From Chloroflexota bacterium (lineage in GTDB: Bacteria; Chloroflexota; Anaerolineae; UBA4142): a stretch of 45,948 nucleotides of DNA. Below the pieces are notes generated by a model. It was not told where the DNA came from and did no database searches. It was given only the letters and a program-made list of their open reading frames with translations. The stretch spans positions 1 to 45,948 of the forward strand of contig JACRMI010000047.1 in assembly GCA_016215025.1 (NCBI GenBank). Reading direction: 5' to 3'. The position numbers and the translations under genes were made by a program. Positions 18,034 to 25,210 of the stretch are shown piece after piece (the stretch's first letter is position 1; each line of letters begins with the position of its first letter).

Positions 18034-19064
18034 ACGAATGTATCCATCAACTCCGTCAGCGGTAATTGCATCAGGATCGAAAGAAAACCAGCCCAGGCGA
18101 AAGAAAGAAGCGAGCTTTTTTGATACGCCGTCTCGAGTAACCTAGGTTTCTCGATCACCTTATGCGTGCCAAAGAGCGAGTCGAATTTGGAAATATCGCG
18201 GCGAGTAAGAATTTGCTGTGCTTGAGCATTCAGATTGGAATACAAGGTGGCGTGCTCAAAATCGATAAGATAGGGCTGCTTGGAATAGCGTTCGATGAGG
18301 ATATTCCCATACGTGATATCAATGTTCACCACACCCACTGCATGGATTTTGCAGATTTCTTGATACACGTGCTCGATAAACGACTCGTCGATGACCTGGC
18401 GAAGAAATTGCCGTCCTTGTTCCGAGCGCATCGCCCGGATGCTGCGGCGTTCGTCGGGCGTGAGGTCCGCTCGTTTGCGGGGATACTTGGCATGGAATTG
18501 CGCACCTAGCGCCGCCAAATCATCACGCAGCACATGACCGGCGATGTACGAAATCGTCAAGGTTAACTTGTCAAAGTCAACACCTAGAATGGCGGGAATA
18601 TGACACCCCTGCGCATTCAAGTGGTAGAGTATTTTCAGTTCGTTGATAAAATTTAGGCGACGTCCTGTAAAACTCTTCCGAATACCCATGTAACCGTTTC
18701 GGGCAACCAATTGAACCGCAAATCGCGTGCGCTCGGTGAATTTCCCAGCATCGCCATTGGGCACGTTCGGGATCGTGCCGTAGTAAGAAAACATCGAGCC
18801 GTTCTTGTCTACTTCGGCAATGACGATCTCTTGCCCGTCACGTTGCTGGCTTTTCAGACGCGCCAAGGATTCGGCGTTGAGATTCAGTTCCTCCAACTTG
18901 AGCCGATAACCTTTTTCGCTTGTACTCAACAATTCACGCTCGCGGCGACGCCAATATGCGAATTGCCACGGCACGGTCAGGCGCTCCCAATATTTTGTAT
19001 AACGATGATATTGGGCGAGCCAATACTTTAGAATTTTATGAGACACCGAGCTAGATCGCTCCAT
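18030..19064 (-). CDS. Bud32/WaaP-like small-molecule kinase
   Basis: The product has 344 residues from the ATG at 19064 (AGGA eight bases upstream), shorter than the open frame from 19109. It has a minimal protein-kinase fold: a candidate ATP-binding Lys130 in GIRKSF, Glu142, a catalytic loop NIDITYGN (Asp249, Asn254) and DFE (Asp268) in place of DFG. This arrangement is seen in RIO/Bud32 and Kdo/heptose kinases of lipopolysaccharide. An N-terminal basic region (YHRYTKYWERLTVPWQFAYW) could bind the membrane surface. It begins the translationally coupled trio with the two downstream genes and probably phosphorylates a sugar of the glycan or its lipid carrier. Confidence 0.75.
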   Translation of the reverse strand: MERSSSVSHKILKYWLAQYHRYTKYWERLTVPWQFAYWRRRERELLSTSEKGYRLKLEELNLNAESLARLKSQQRDGQEIVIAEVDKNGSMFSYYGTIPNVPNGDAGKFTERTRFAVQLVARNGYMGIRKSFTGRRLNFINELKILYHLNAQGCHIPAILGVDFDKLTLTISYIAGHVLRDDLAALGAQFHAKYPRKRADLTPDERRSIRAMRSEQGRQFLRQVIDESFIEHVYQEICKIHAVGVVNIDITYGNILIERYSKQPYLIDFEHATLYSNLNAQAQQILTRRDISKFDSLFGTHKVIEKPRLLETAYQKSSLLSFAWAGFLSILMQLPLTELMDTFV

Positions 19065-19092
19065 AGTACTTGTCCTAAGCAATATGTCAGGC

Positions 19093-19162
19093 TTCGCTCC
19101 GCTCAGCATCTCTCCCTGCGGAGAATGAGACCCTTCGCGGAGTCTACACTGAGCGCAGCGAA
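19093..19162. repeat. R3 inverted repeat between kinase and sulfotransferase genes
   Basis: TTCGCTCCGCTCAG (19093-19106) and CTGAGCGCAGCGAA (19149-19162) are inverted with a single mismatch. The same core is found at 8893 and near 22370. It lies downstream of the sulfotransferase gene that ends at 19201 and upstream of the kinase start. Confidence 0.55.
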
Positions 19163-19200
19163 CGTGCTCAGGGTGATAATCGTCTTCATTTTGTTAGGGA

Positions 19201-20202
19201 CTAGGAGTTGGAACTGGTTACCAACCGGTGACGCATCGGTGTGCGTCCGAGCCAGGATGGTAGATTGAGTTGAATTGCCTCCAGTGCTCGCCACAACGTC
19301 ATGCGAACCGTATTGGTGGGCAAATCCATCAAGAAAAATGTGGCACGCTCCTGCAGCGATAGATCAAAATTCTCTAATGCATAGTCGAATTGGCGCATAT
19401 CCCGACTGGCAAATGCTTGGATGAATTGGATTTGACGGCGAGACAATGCCTTGCGATAGCGCCCGACTGCCGTCGTTGTGATTTGCGCCGGTTGAAATTT
19501 CTCAAAGGAGCTATTGCCGCCTTTGCCCACATAACCTTCCGCGCCCGACATCGTGAGCATGACCGGATCGAATTTCTCTCCGAGGAAGGTGCAAATATCG
19601 CCCAGCGTTGCTTCGGGTTGCGACACCAACGTTTCGTAACGAACGATCTTGTAACGGTCTGGATATTTGCGGAGGTTTCGCTGCGCCAGTCGGACGGAAT
19701 ACAACCAGCGCACCGTCGCTCCCCCCACCTGCCCCTTTTGATTGGGCCAGCGCTTGATCGCGGACGCAAAGCGATCCCGTGGGTCGCGAATCATATGCAC
19801 CATGACCGCTTCTGAGTAGGCCGCAAAAATCGGATCGGCGTAGCGCTCGACGTAGCTGGTCTTGTCGCCCCAGCGTCGCTTGCCCGTGCGTTCCAAAAAA
19901 TGATTATGAAACAGCGCAAACAATCGGGCGTAGGTCGGATCGCCTTGCCGAAATTCGCTACGAATCCGCTCGACATCGGGATTGAGAATCAAAACATTCT
20001 TGTAACGCAGCATCGCCGCCAGACATCGTTCGAAATTTTCCGATTGGCGAAGGTCGCCATATTGTCCATAGAAAAACGTCCACATGTTGGAACCCAAATG
20101 CGGCAGTGCGATATTCGGATGAGTTGCAAGCAATGCATACATGAGTGTGGTGCCAGAGCGATCTGCCCCAGCGAGATAAATCGGGCCTTGATTCATGGTC
20201 AT
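19201..20202 (-). CDS. PAPS-dependent sulfotransferase (1 of 5)
   Basis: A 333-residue cytosolic-type sulfotransferase. The 5'-phosphosulfate loop is DRSGTTLMYALL near residues 14-25, and the 3'-phosphate motif follows as HMIRDPRDRFASAIKRW near residue 140. Such enzymes move sulfate from PAPS to hydroxyl or amino groups of sugars. AAAGGAAAC immediately precedes the ATG at 20202, and a second ATG at 20196 gives only two residues fewer. It is separated from the next sulfotransferase by a 118-bp spacer filled by an inverted repeat. No signal peptide or membrane anchor is seen, so sulfation would be on the cytoplasmic side before flipping. Confidence 0.85.
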   Translation of the reverse strand: MTMNQGPIYLAGADRSGTTLMYALLATHPNIALPHLGSNMWTFFYGQYGDLRQSENFERCLAAMLRYKNVLILNPDVERIRSEFRQGDPTYARLFALFHNHFLERTGKRRWGDKTSYVERYADPIFAAYSEAVMVHMIRDPRDRFASAIKRWPNQKGQVGGATVRWLYSVRLAQRNLRKYPDRYKIVRYETLVSQPEATLGDICTFLGEKFDPVMLTMSGAEGYVGKGGNSSFEKFQPAQITTTAVGRYRKALSRRQIQFIQAFASRDMRQFDYALENFDLSLQERATFFLMDLPTNTVRMTLWRALEAIQLNLPSWLGRTPMRHRLVTSSNS

Positions 20203-20222
20203 GTTTCCTTTACCTGGAAATC

Positions 20223-20316
20223 AGACCCTAAAGGTTTCTTGGCTTGACCAATGTATTGAAAATGAAAGACCCGTTGCTAACCGAGATTTTGGTCGAGAAA
20301 GAAACCTTTAGGGTCT
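20223..20316. repeat. Long inverted repeat with perfect 18-bp arms
   Basis: AGACCCTAAAGGTTTCTT (20223-20240) is exactly inverted at 20299-20316, and pairing continues inward with mismatches (GACCAA/TTGGTC). It begins 4 bp after the stop of the upstream sulfotransferase (20321), so it may also end transcription or stabilise the 3' end. There is no T-run. Confidence 0.7.
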
Positions 20317-20320
20317 CTGT

Positions 20321-21235
20321 TCAAAGGACGTACCCAAACTCGACGAGTTGGCGTTTACACCAAAAGATGAACCAGCGATTCAGCATGGGATGCAAATACT
20401 GCCGCCAGCGGTCCACCGCGGCTTTATCAAAACCGGCTTGCTGCCGCTTGGGTAAAAAGCTGGAATTCACAACGAGTTGATCGAGCATGCATTGCTGAAA
20501 CGGGATGTCCAGAAATTTGCAAAGTTTTTGCAAGGTTCCCTCAGGCTGCGTCACCAAATCTTCGAATTTGGAAAGCGTGTACTGCCCAGGATAATCGCGT
20601 TGATATTCGCGATGGAGTTGAATAGCATGACGCCACGCCAACGCCACATCGAGCGTGGCATAGAACTCAAAGAGCAATTTGGTCTTGCGCGCGAGCGTGC
20701 TGGTGCGCGGCAACGCGCGATGTTCGTACTTGCGCTTGTTGGAAATGTACACAGCACGCGGATCGCGAAAGGCATGGATGATGCGCGCCTGGGGAAACCA
20801 TTCGAGTAGTTGTCGCACGGCATAAAGATTAGCAGGTGTTTTTTCACCGCGAATTGGTTTATTGCCGGCGTAAAAAGACATCGCCAGATCAAGCAACGCT
20901 CGTTCGCTTCGATCGGTCGCCAGCAACTTGAGCATAAACTCGGCGCGGTCTACCTTTTTCGCAATCTTGCTCCAATAATTGTCCTGACGAATCGAATAGA
21001 TGTAATCGACAATGCGACGCACACCCGCATCTGTCTTGAGATCGCCCACATGCGCAAACTTGTGCCGATAACCTTCGCGAGGTTTGAGTCCCAGCCAACG
21101 CTTATCGCCAAAGAACATCGCCTCGCCGCCGAGACCGATCCGGTCGGAGGAATCTAGAATCGTGCGCGTTAGCGTTGTGCCGGTCCGCGCCAAACCAACA
21201 ATGAAAATGTGAGATGGCTGTGACATGCTGTTCAT
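20321..21235 (-). CDS. PAPS-dependent sulfotransferase (2 of 5)
   Basis: A 304-residue sulfotransferase with HIFIVGLARTGTTLTRTIL (5'-phosphosulfate loop, residues ~9-27) and AFRDPRAVYISNKRKY (3'-phosphate site). Its ATG overlaps the stop of the preceding sulfotransferase gene as ATGA, so the pair is translationally coupled. An internal ATG three codons later is possible. It resembles the neighbouring product along its whole length, including the C-terminal pattern RW..YL.P.L..WF, which suggests tandem duplication and then divergence to sulfate different positions. Confidence 0.87.
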   Translation of the reverse strand: MNSMSQPSHIFIVGLARTGTTLTRTILDSSDRIGLGGEAMFFGDKRWLGLKPREGYRHKFAHVGDLKTDAGVRRIVDYIYSIRQDNYWSKIAKKVDRAEFMLKLLATDRSERALLDLAMSFYAGNKPIRGEKTPANLYAVRQLLEWFPQARIIHAFRDPRAVYISNKRKYEHRALPRTSTLARKTKLLFEFYATLDVALAWRHAIQLHREYQRDYPGQYTLSKFEDLVTQPEGTLQKLCKFLDIPFQQCMLDQLVVNSSFLPKRQQAGFDKAAVDRWRQYLHPMLNRWFIFWCKRQLVEFGYVL

Positions 21236-22161
21236 GCGTACCCGAAATATCTCAACTGCTCACCCAAAAAGAGACTGAACCAAAGAACCAGCGCCGGATT
21301 CAAACTGGCTTGCCAGCGCGTGAGCGCGCCCACATCGAAACCAGAGCCGCCGCGATGTTGATTTTGAAAACCCGAGCCTACCACGCGCACATCGGACACC
21401 ATTGCCGGCTCAAATTCGATCCCGCCAAAGTCGCACAAACGGCAGATTTCTTTTTCGGGTTGAGTCACCAGGTCTTCAAATCGAACGAACGCATAGTTTT
21501 GCGGATAATGTTGTTCACAATACTTGTGCCACTTGGCTGCAGCGAGCCAAGACCGCGTCGTGTGAAGCAGTTCGAATGGCAGTTCCAACGGTTCCAGCAG
21601 AATGCTCGGCGCGGATTTGAAAATGCGCCAGGGACCTTCGCGTTTTTTCTTTCTCATTTTTTTCAATTCCGATACCAAGATGGCGCGTGGGTCACGAAAG
21701 GTATGAATGATCTTGGCATCCGGAAACCAATCGAGCAAGGTCGGAATGTAATGGAAATGCGACGGCGTTTTTTCGCCAATGATAAGATGATCGGCGACAA
21801 GACCTTTAGTTGTTTCGGCATAAAGCTCGATCAGCATCTCAAAAATGCCACGCTCGGTTCGATCGGACTGATATATCCGTTGTCGAAAAACTTGCCGATC
21901 GACATTACGCTGGAGCCAACTCCAATACGCCGATCCCGCTACCCGACGCCCGCCGTACATGAAAGCGATCATGCGGTCGAGGTTCGCAGTGTTGTGCAAA
22001 TCGCCCCATTGATTCGCATGCCAACGACTGTTCCGGGTAAAGCGACGGATATAGTGCGTCTCTGGAGCAATGCTCACACGATCCGACATGCTCAAGATTT
22101 GGCGAAGCAACGTCGTTCCACTACGTGCACAACCAACGATAAAAATGTGATTAGGTGGCAT
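21232..22161 (-). CDS. PAPS-dependent sulfotransferase (3 of 5)
   Basis: The product has 309 residues from the ATG at 22161; the open frame continues upstream to 22215 but enters a repeat. The first residues, PPNHIFIVGCARSGTTLLRQ, already contain the 5'-phosphosulfate loop as in its paralogue, which supports the short start. The 3'-phosphate motif is HTFRDPRAILVSELKK, followed by a very basic stretch KKMRKKKREG. It is the first gene after the large palindromic region 22181-22440, and it overlaps the next sulfotransferase by 4 bp. Confidence 0.87.
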   Translation of the reverse strand: MPPNHIFIVGCARSGTTLLRQILSMSDRVSIAPETHYIRRFTRNSRWHANQWGDLHNTANLDRMIAFMYGGRRVAGSAYWSWLQRNVDRQVFRQRIYQSDRTERGIFEMLIELYAETTKGLVADHLIIGEKTPSHFHYIPTLLDWFPDAKIIHTFRDPRAILVSELKKMRKKKREGPWRIFKSAPSILLEPLELPFELLHTTRSWLAAAKWHKYCEQHYPQNYAFVRFEDLVTQPEKEICRLCDFGGIEFEPAMVSDVRVVGSGFQNQHRGGSGFDVGALTRWQASLNPALVLWFSLFLGEQLRYFGYA

Positions 22162-22240
22162 ATGTCGATTAGACCTTAAATTGTCACCCTGAGAACCCCA
22201 TGCCCGCGTCGGCATGTTTACGGAAAGAAACTTGGTGATC

Positions 22241-22301
22241 GGAGTCGAGCGTTTACGCGGTCAATAAGGTAGACCATTCGACCAGCTAAAGCTTCGACTC
22301 C
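22241..22301. repeat. Palindromic intergenic repeat family R2, copy 2
   Basis: GGAGTCGAGCGTTTACGCGG at the left is identical to the copy at 172. The right arm GACCAGCTAAAGCTTCGACTCC is its approximate inverse. Confidence 0.6.
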
Positions 22302-22319
22302 AGACAAGTTTCTGAGCAG

Positions 22320-22363
22320 CGGAGCGAAGGGTCTCGCTCTGCAGAGCGAGATTCTTCGCTCCG
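22320..22363. repeat. Perfect palindromic hairpin inside the composite repeat
   Basis: CGGAGCGAA (22320-22328) pairs with TTCGCTCCG (22355-22363) around the perfect 18-bp palindrome CTCGCTCTGCAGAGCGAG (22333-22350). In RNA this would be a very stable stem. Confidence 0.75.
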
Positions 22364-22461
22364 CAAAAACTGCTCCGCTCAGAATGACAAGTTTCTTGGC
22401 TTAAACATGCCCGCGAGGGCATGAGTTCTCAGCATGACATCTTGTTAGGCATTCTGAGGTC

Positions 22462-24021
22462 TCATACCGGTTCCAATGCAACGGCATCAATCGAGTCTTC
22501 ACTGGCGTCGGATTTGCCGCCGCTTTGTAGATCATAGCGCCAACGATGACGGGCACACACGAGATACCGATCTTCCTCAATCCATCCTTCGCTCAGGTCG
22601 CCGCCTTGGTGCGGACAAATGCGATTGCATGAATAACGCGACCCGCCGGCTTCAACGATGATCCGCTCTTTTTGTGATTCCAAACTCAAGAGTCGAGCGC
22701 AAAAGTGATTGAGGTCCTCTGGTTCCATGAGCAAGAAACCTTGGATCAGTGTTTGGTACACATCGGGCGCGCGACTGAGACGCATTCGGAACGTGAGCGA
22801 AAAATCTTCCCACGTCAGCCGGCGATTCAGTACCCGCTCAATTTCCCACGATGGCGCGGCAATCGAGTAATAGTTACTGTCCGAGATCTCGGAAACCGCG
22901 TCAACCTGGCGGCGTCGAAAATCGACGCGCAGCATCGTGTCGTACGGTTCGCGAAAATGAAAGTAGAGATTGCGATCAACCCGCTCGCTCAACGTGAACG
23001 ACGATAACTTGCTCTCCAATTCGCCTTTCAGTCGCGAGAAAATGCCATCGTGCCCGTTGCGCGCGGGATTGTGGTGAGCGTTGAATAAACCTTCGTAGCG
23101 CGCGCGGTACGCCGACAGATATTGTTGAACGTTCGCTTCGGTGACGCGATTGGGCACGGTGTAAGCCATTTCTGCGCAATCGACGTCAATCACGTCGCCC
23201 GGCATCAACTCCGGCGCATAAACCGGATGCGAACGCTTGAGACGCTTTTCGAGATAATCGAGCACCTTGTACGTTCGCGGAAAAATATTGATAGGCTCGT
23301 AATTCAAATGCGCCAGGATGGGATCCAAAAAACAACAGGGTCCTGCCGATGGCAAATACATTTTGGGCTTAACCACTTCAATCGCCTTGGCGGTTGCCTC
23401 AAATTTGCTGATCATCTTTTTCTTCGAGATCGTTTGATAGACCTCAGGCGAATATTCGTAACACGTCGGATGCCAGGTCGCGCCCGAAAATTGCGCCGCG
23501 AGCACATCGATCTTGCCGTGTTCGCTTTTGATCTTGGGCAATTGATCGTGCAGCTTGCAATCATTCATGTTCAGGAACGTCATGCCATCGGCATGCACCA
23601 ACACGGTCGAATCGCGATCCAGTTCCGAGTCGTCGAGAAAGAGTTGGGCGTAGCCATCTTCAAGATCGACGACCTGACCATCACGGCACGTAATCATGCC
23701 TTCGCATTTGTAATCCGCCAGCAAGTCACGCAACGCCGAGCGTCTAAAGTGCGGAAGAATAAAAGTGAAATCACGCGATACCAAGCTATTGAGAAACGGC
23801 GGATCAAAATGATCCTTGTGTTCATGGCTGATATAAATGTATTTCCGTCGAGTCGGGTCTTGTAATTTTTCTTGGACCAACGCAGCCAGATGATGATTAG
23901 ACGGAAACTGGAACCACGCCGAATCGAACGCACCCAGCGGAGATAGCCAGGGATCCATGATGATGAGTGATCGTGATGTTTCCACGCAGAAACCTGCGTG
24001 ACCAAGAAATGTGATCTGCAT
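22462..24021 (-). CDS. MBL-fold plus C-terminal Rieske [2Fe-2S] protein, CMP-sialate-hydroxylase-like
   Basis: A 519-residue protein. The N-terminal metallo-beta-lactamase fold starts MQITFLGHAGFCVE and has SHEHKDH at 65-71 (His66, His68, Asp70, His71). The C-terminus is a Rieske domain with Cys469-x-His471 and Cys489-x2-His492, followed by WRYDLQSG. The combination of a UlaG-like MBL fold and a Rieske cluster is known from CMP-N-acetylneuraminate hydroxylase (CMAH), but there the Rieske domain is N-terminal; here it is last. A sugar monooxygenase or hydroxylase is the best inference. No separate reductase or ferredoxin gene is nearby. It is followed by the big palindromic spacer and preceded, 30 bp away, by a GT4 gene. 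Confidence 0.8.
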   Translation of the reverse strand: MQITFLGHAGFCVETSRSLIIMDPWLSPLGAFDSAWFQFPSNHHLAALVQEKLQDPTRRKYIYISHEHKDHFDPPFLNSLVSRDFTFILPHFRRSALRDLLADYKCEGMITCRDGQVVDLEDGYAQLFLDDSELDRDSTVLVHADGMTFLNMNDCKLHDQLPKIKSEHGKIDVLAAQFSGATWHPTCYEYSPEVYQTISKKKMISKFEATAKAIEVVKPKMYLPSAGPCCFLDPILAHLNYEPINIFPRTYKVLDYLEKRLKRSHPVYAPELMPGDVIDVDCAEMAYTVPNRVTEANVQQYLSAYRARYEGLFNAHHNPARNGHDGIFSRLKGELESKLSSFTLSERVDRNLYFHFREPYDTMLRVDFRRRQVDAVSEISDSNYYSIAAPSWEIERVLNRRLTWEDFSLTFRMRLSRAPDVYQTLIQGFLLMEPEDLNHFCARLLSLESQKERIIVEAGGSRYSCNRICPHQGGDLSEGWIEEDRYLVCARHRWRYDLQSGGKSDASEDSIDAVALEPV

Positions 24022-24051
24022 AGATTTGCTACCTACGTTTGTTCACAACGA

Positions 24052-25203
24052 TCAATTGCCCGCTACAATTTTTGTATAGACCTCATGGGTCTTGTGCGCC
24101 ACGCTCGCCGCCAAGTAATTGTCAATGGCGTATTGTCGCCCTGCGTGCCCCATCCGCATTCGCAAGTGTGAATCGCCTAACACCGCTTGCAGAGCACCGG
24201 CAAGTTTTTTCGGCTCGCCGACCGGCACCAAAAAACCGTTCTCGCCGTCTTGGACCATTTCGGTGACGCCGCCGACCGGCGTAGCCACCACAGGTTTGCC
24301 AGCCGCCATCGCTTGCGCGATCACCATTGGCGTGGTTTCTTGGATCGATGGCAACGCCAGCACATCACAGGTGGCAAACTCGTGAAGAATCGCTTGCTCC
24401 GACAAACCGCCGAGCATCTGAACTCGATCACCCAAGTGAGCTTGGCTAATCGCCTGGGTTACAAGGCGCGCATAGCCCGGTTCAGATTCGACTTCACCGG
24501 CGACACGCAATTGCGCCGACGGTATTTGTGGCGCGATCAATGCAAATGCCTGAATAAGATCGAGCAACCGCTTGCGTGGAATCACTCGCCCCGCATACAA
24601 AATCGTGCAGCCATCCCTGGGTTCCGAGAGACGAAAATATCGTTCATCGATTGCGTTGGGTATAAAATAAACTTGAACATCGCGTCTCAGCGTTTTACGA
24701 AAGTACTCCACCACGTAGCGCCCAATCGCAATCAAGTGACGCGTGTGCGTCAAGTTGTAGCGCTCGATGAGTCGGCTATAAAGTATTTTGCGCGCGCGTT
24801 TCAAAAACGTGCCTTGATACTTGCCATCTTCACTTTGCACGCCATGCACCGTAACCACTGTCGGATAACCTGAACGGAGAGCTGCATACGCGTGATCGGT
24901 TGCGCCTTGCGCATGAACGACGTCGGGTTTGATTTCGGCAAGCAGCCGGTCCAATTGCGCTTGATACGTTCGAAAATTGCGCGCAAACTCCAAGCGCGGA
25001 AACTTGGGCAGCACATGCACGGTTGCACCATCGAGTTTGTTGCCGTTAGTAGTTGTCCAGGTTGGATTGCCCAACGTAACGATGTGCAAATCCAAGCCGT
25101 CAAGCTGCGCTAGCTCCTTCACCAAATATGTGGATGCCGCTTCGACGCCGCCCCAGATTCGTGTTCCATTCAAAGGATACTCGCTTACCATCGCAACGCG
25201 CAC
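24052..25203 (-). CDS. Glycosyltransferase family 4
   Basis: A 383-residue GT-B enzyme beginning at a GTG (25203) with AGGA nine bases upstream. The N-terminal domain has the Gly-rich loop NGTRIWGGVEAAS and DVVHAQGATDHAY; the C-terminal donor domain has TILYAGRVIPRKRLLDLIQA and the acidic pocket SIQETTPMVIAQAMAAGKPVV. It would add one sugar to the lipid-linked repeat unit in the cytoplasm. It starts 7 bp after the heparinase-like gene, so they are cotranscribed. Sugar specificity cannot be read from sequence. Confidence 0.9.
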   Translation of the reverse strand: MRVAMVSEYPLNGTRIWGGVEAASTYLVKELAQLDGLDLHIVTLGNPTWTTTNGNKLDGATVHVLPKFPRLEFARNFRTYQAQLDRLLAEIKPDVVHAQGATDHAYAALRSGYPTVVTVHGVQSEDGKYQGTFLKRARKILYSRLIERYNLTHTRHLIAIGRYVVEYFRKTLRRDVQVYFIPNAIDERYFRLSEPRDGCTILYAGRVIPRKRLLDLIQAFALIAPQIPSAQLRVAGEVESEPGYARLVTQAISQAHLGDRVQMLGGLSEQAILHEFATCDVLALPSIQETTPMVIAQAMAAGKPVVATPVGGVTEMVQDGENGFLVPVGEPKKLAGALQAVLGDSHLRMRMGHAGRQYAIDNYLAASVAHKTHEVYTKIVAGN

Positions 25204-25210
25204 AAGTCGT

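Larger units (their letters stand above)
22181..22440. repeat. Composite ~260-bp inverted repeat (outer arms ~54 bp)
   Basis: The left arm reads TTGTCACCCTGAGAACCCC then ATGCCCGCGTCGGCATGTTTA and ends GAAACTTGG. The right arm is its inverse (CAAGTTTCTTGG, TTAAACATGCCCGCGAGGGC, ATGAGTTCTCAGCATGAC) at roughly 80% identity by eye. Each arm also contains its own small GCCC..GGGC hairpin. Confidence 0.7.
22162..22461. other. Intergenic region filled by a nested palindrome
   Basis: No coding potential is supported. Outer arms at 22181-22235 and 22388-22440, an R2 element at 22241-22301 and an inner hairpin at 22320-22363 occupy nearly the whole space between the MBL-Rieske gene and the sulfotransferase pair. 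Confidence 0.65.

Noticed and set aside
14675..19064. Lasso-peptide biosynthesis, because of an asparagine-synthetase-like protein next to kinase-like genes and sulfotransferases
   Set aside because: No precursor peptide, no transglutaminase-like B protein or PqqD-like partner is visible, and the surroundings are exopolysaccharide genes.
22181..22440. CRISPR array or tRNA-like structure in the palindromic spacer
   Set aside because: The repeats are inverted and nested, not regularly spaced direct repeats, and there is no tRNA arm pattern or cas gene.
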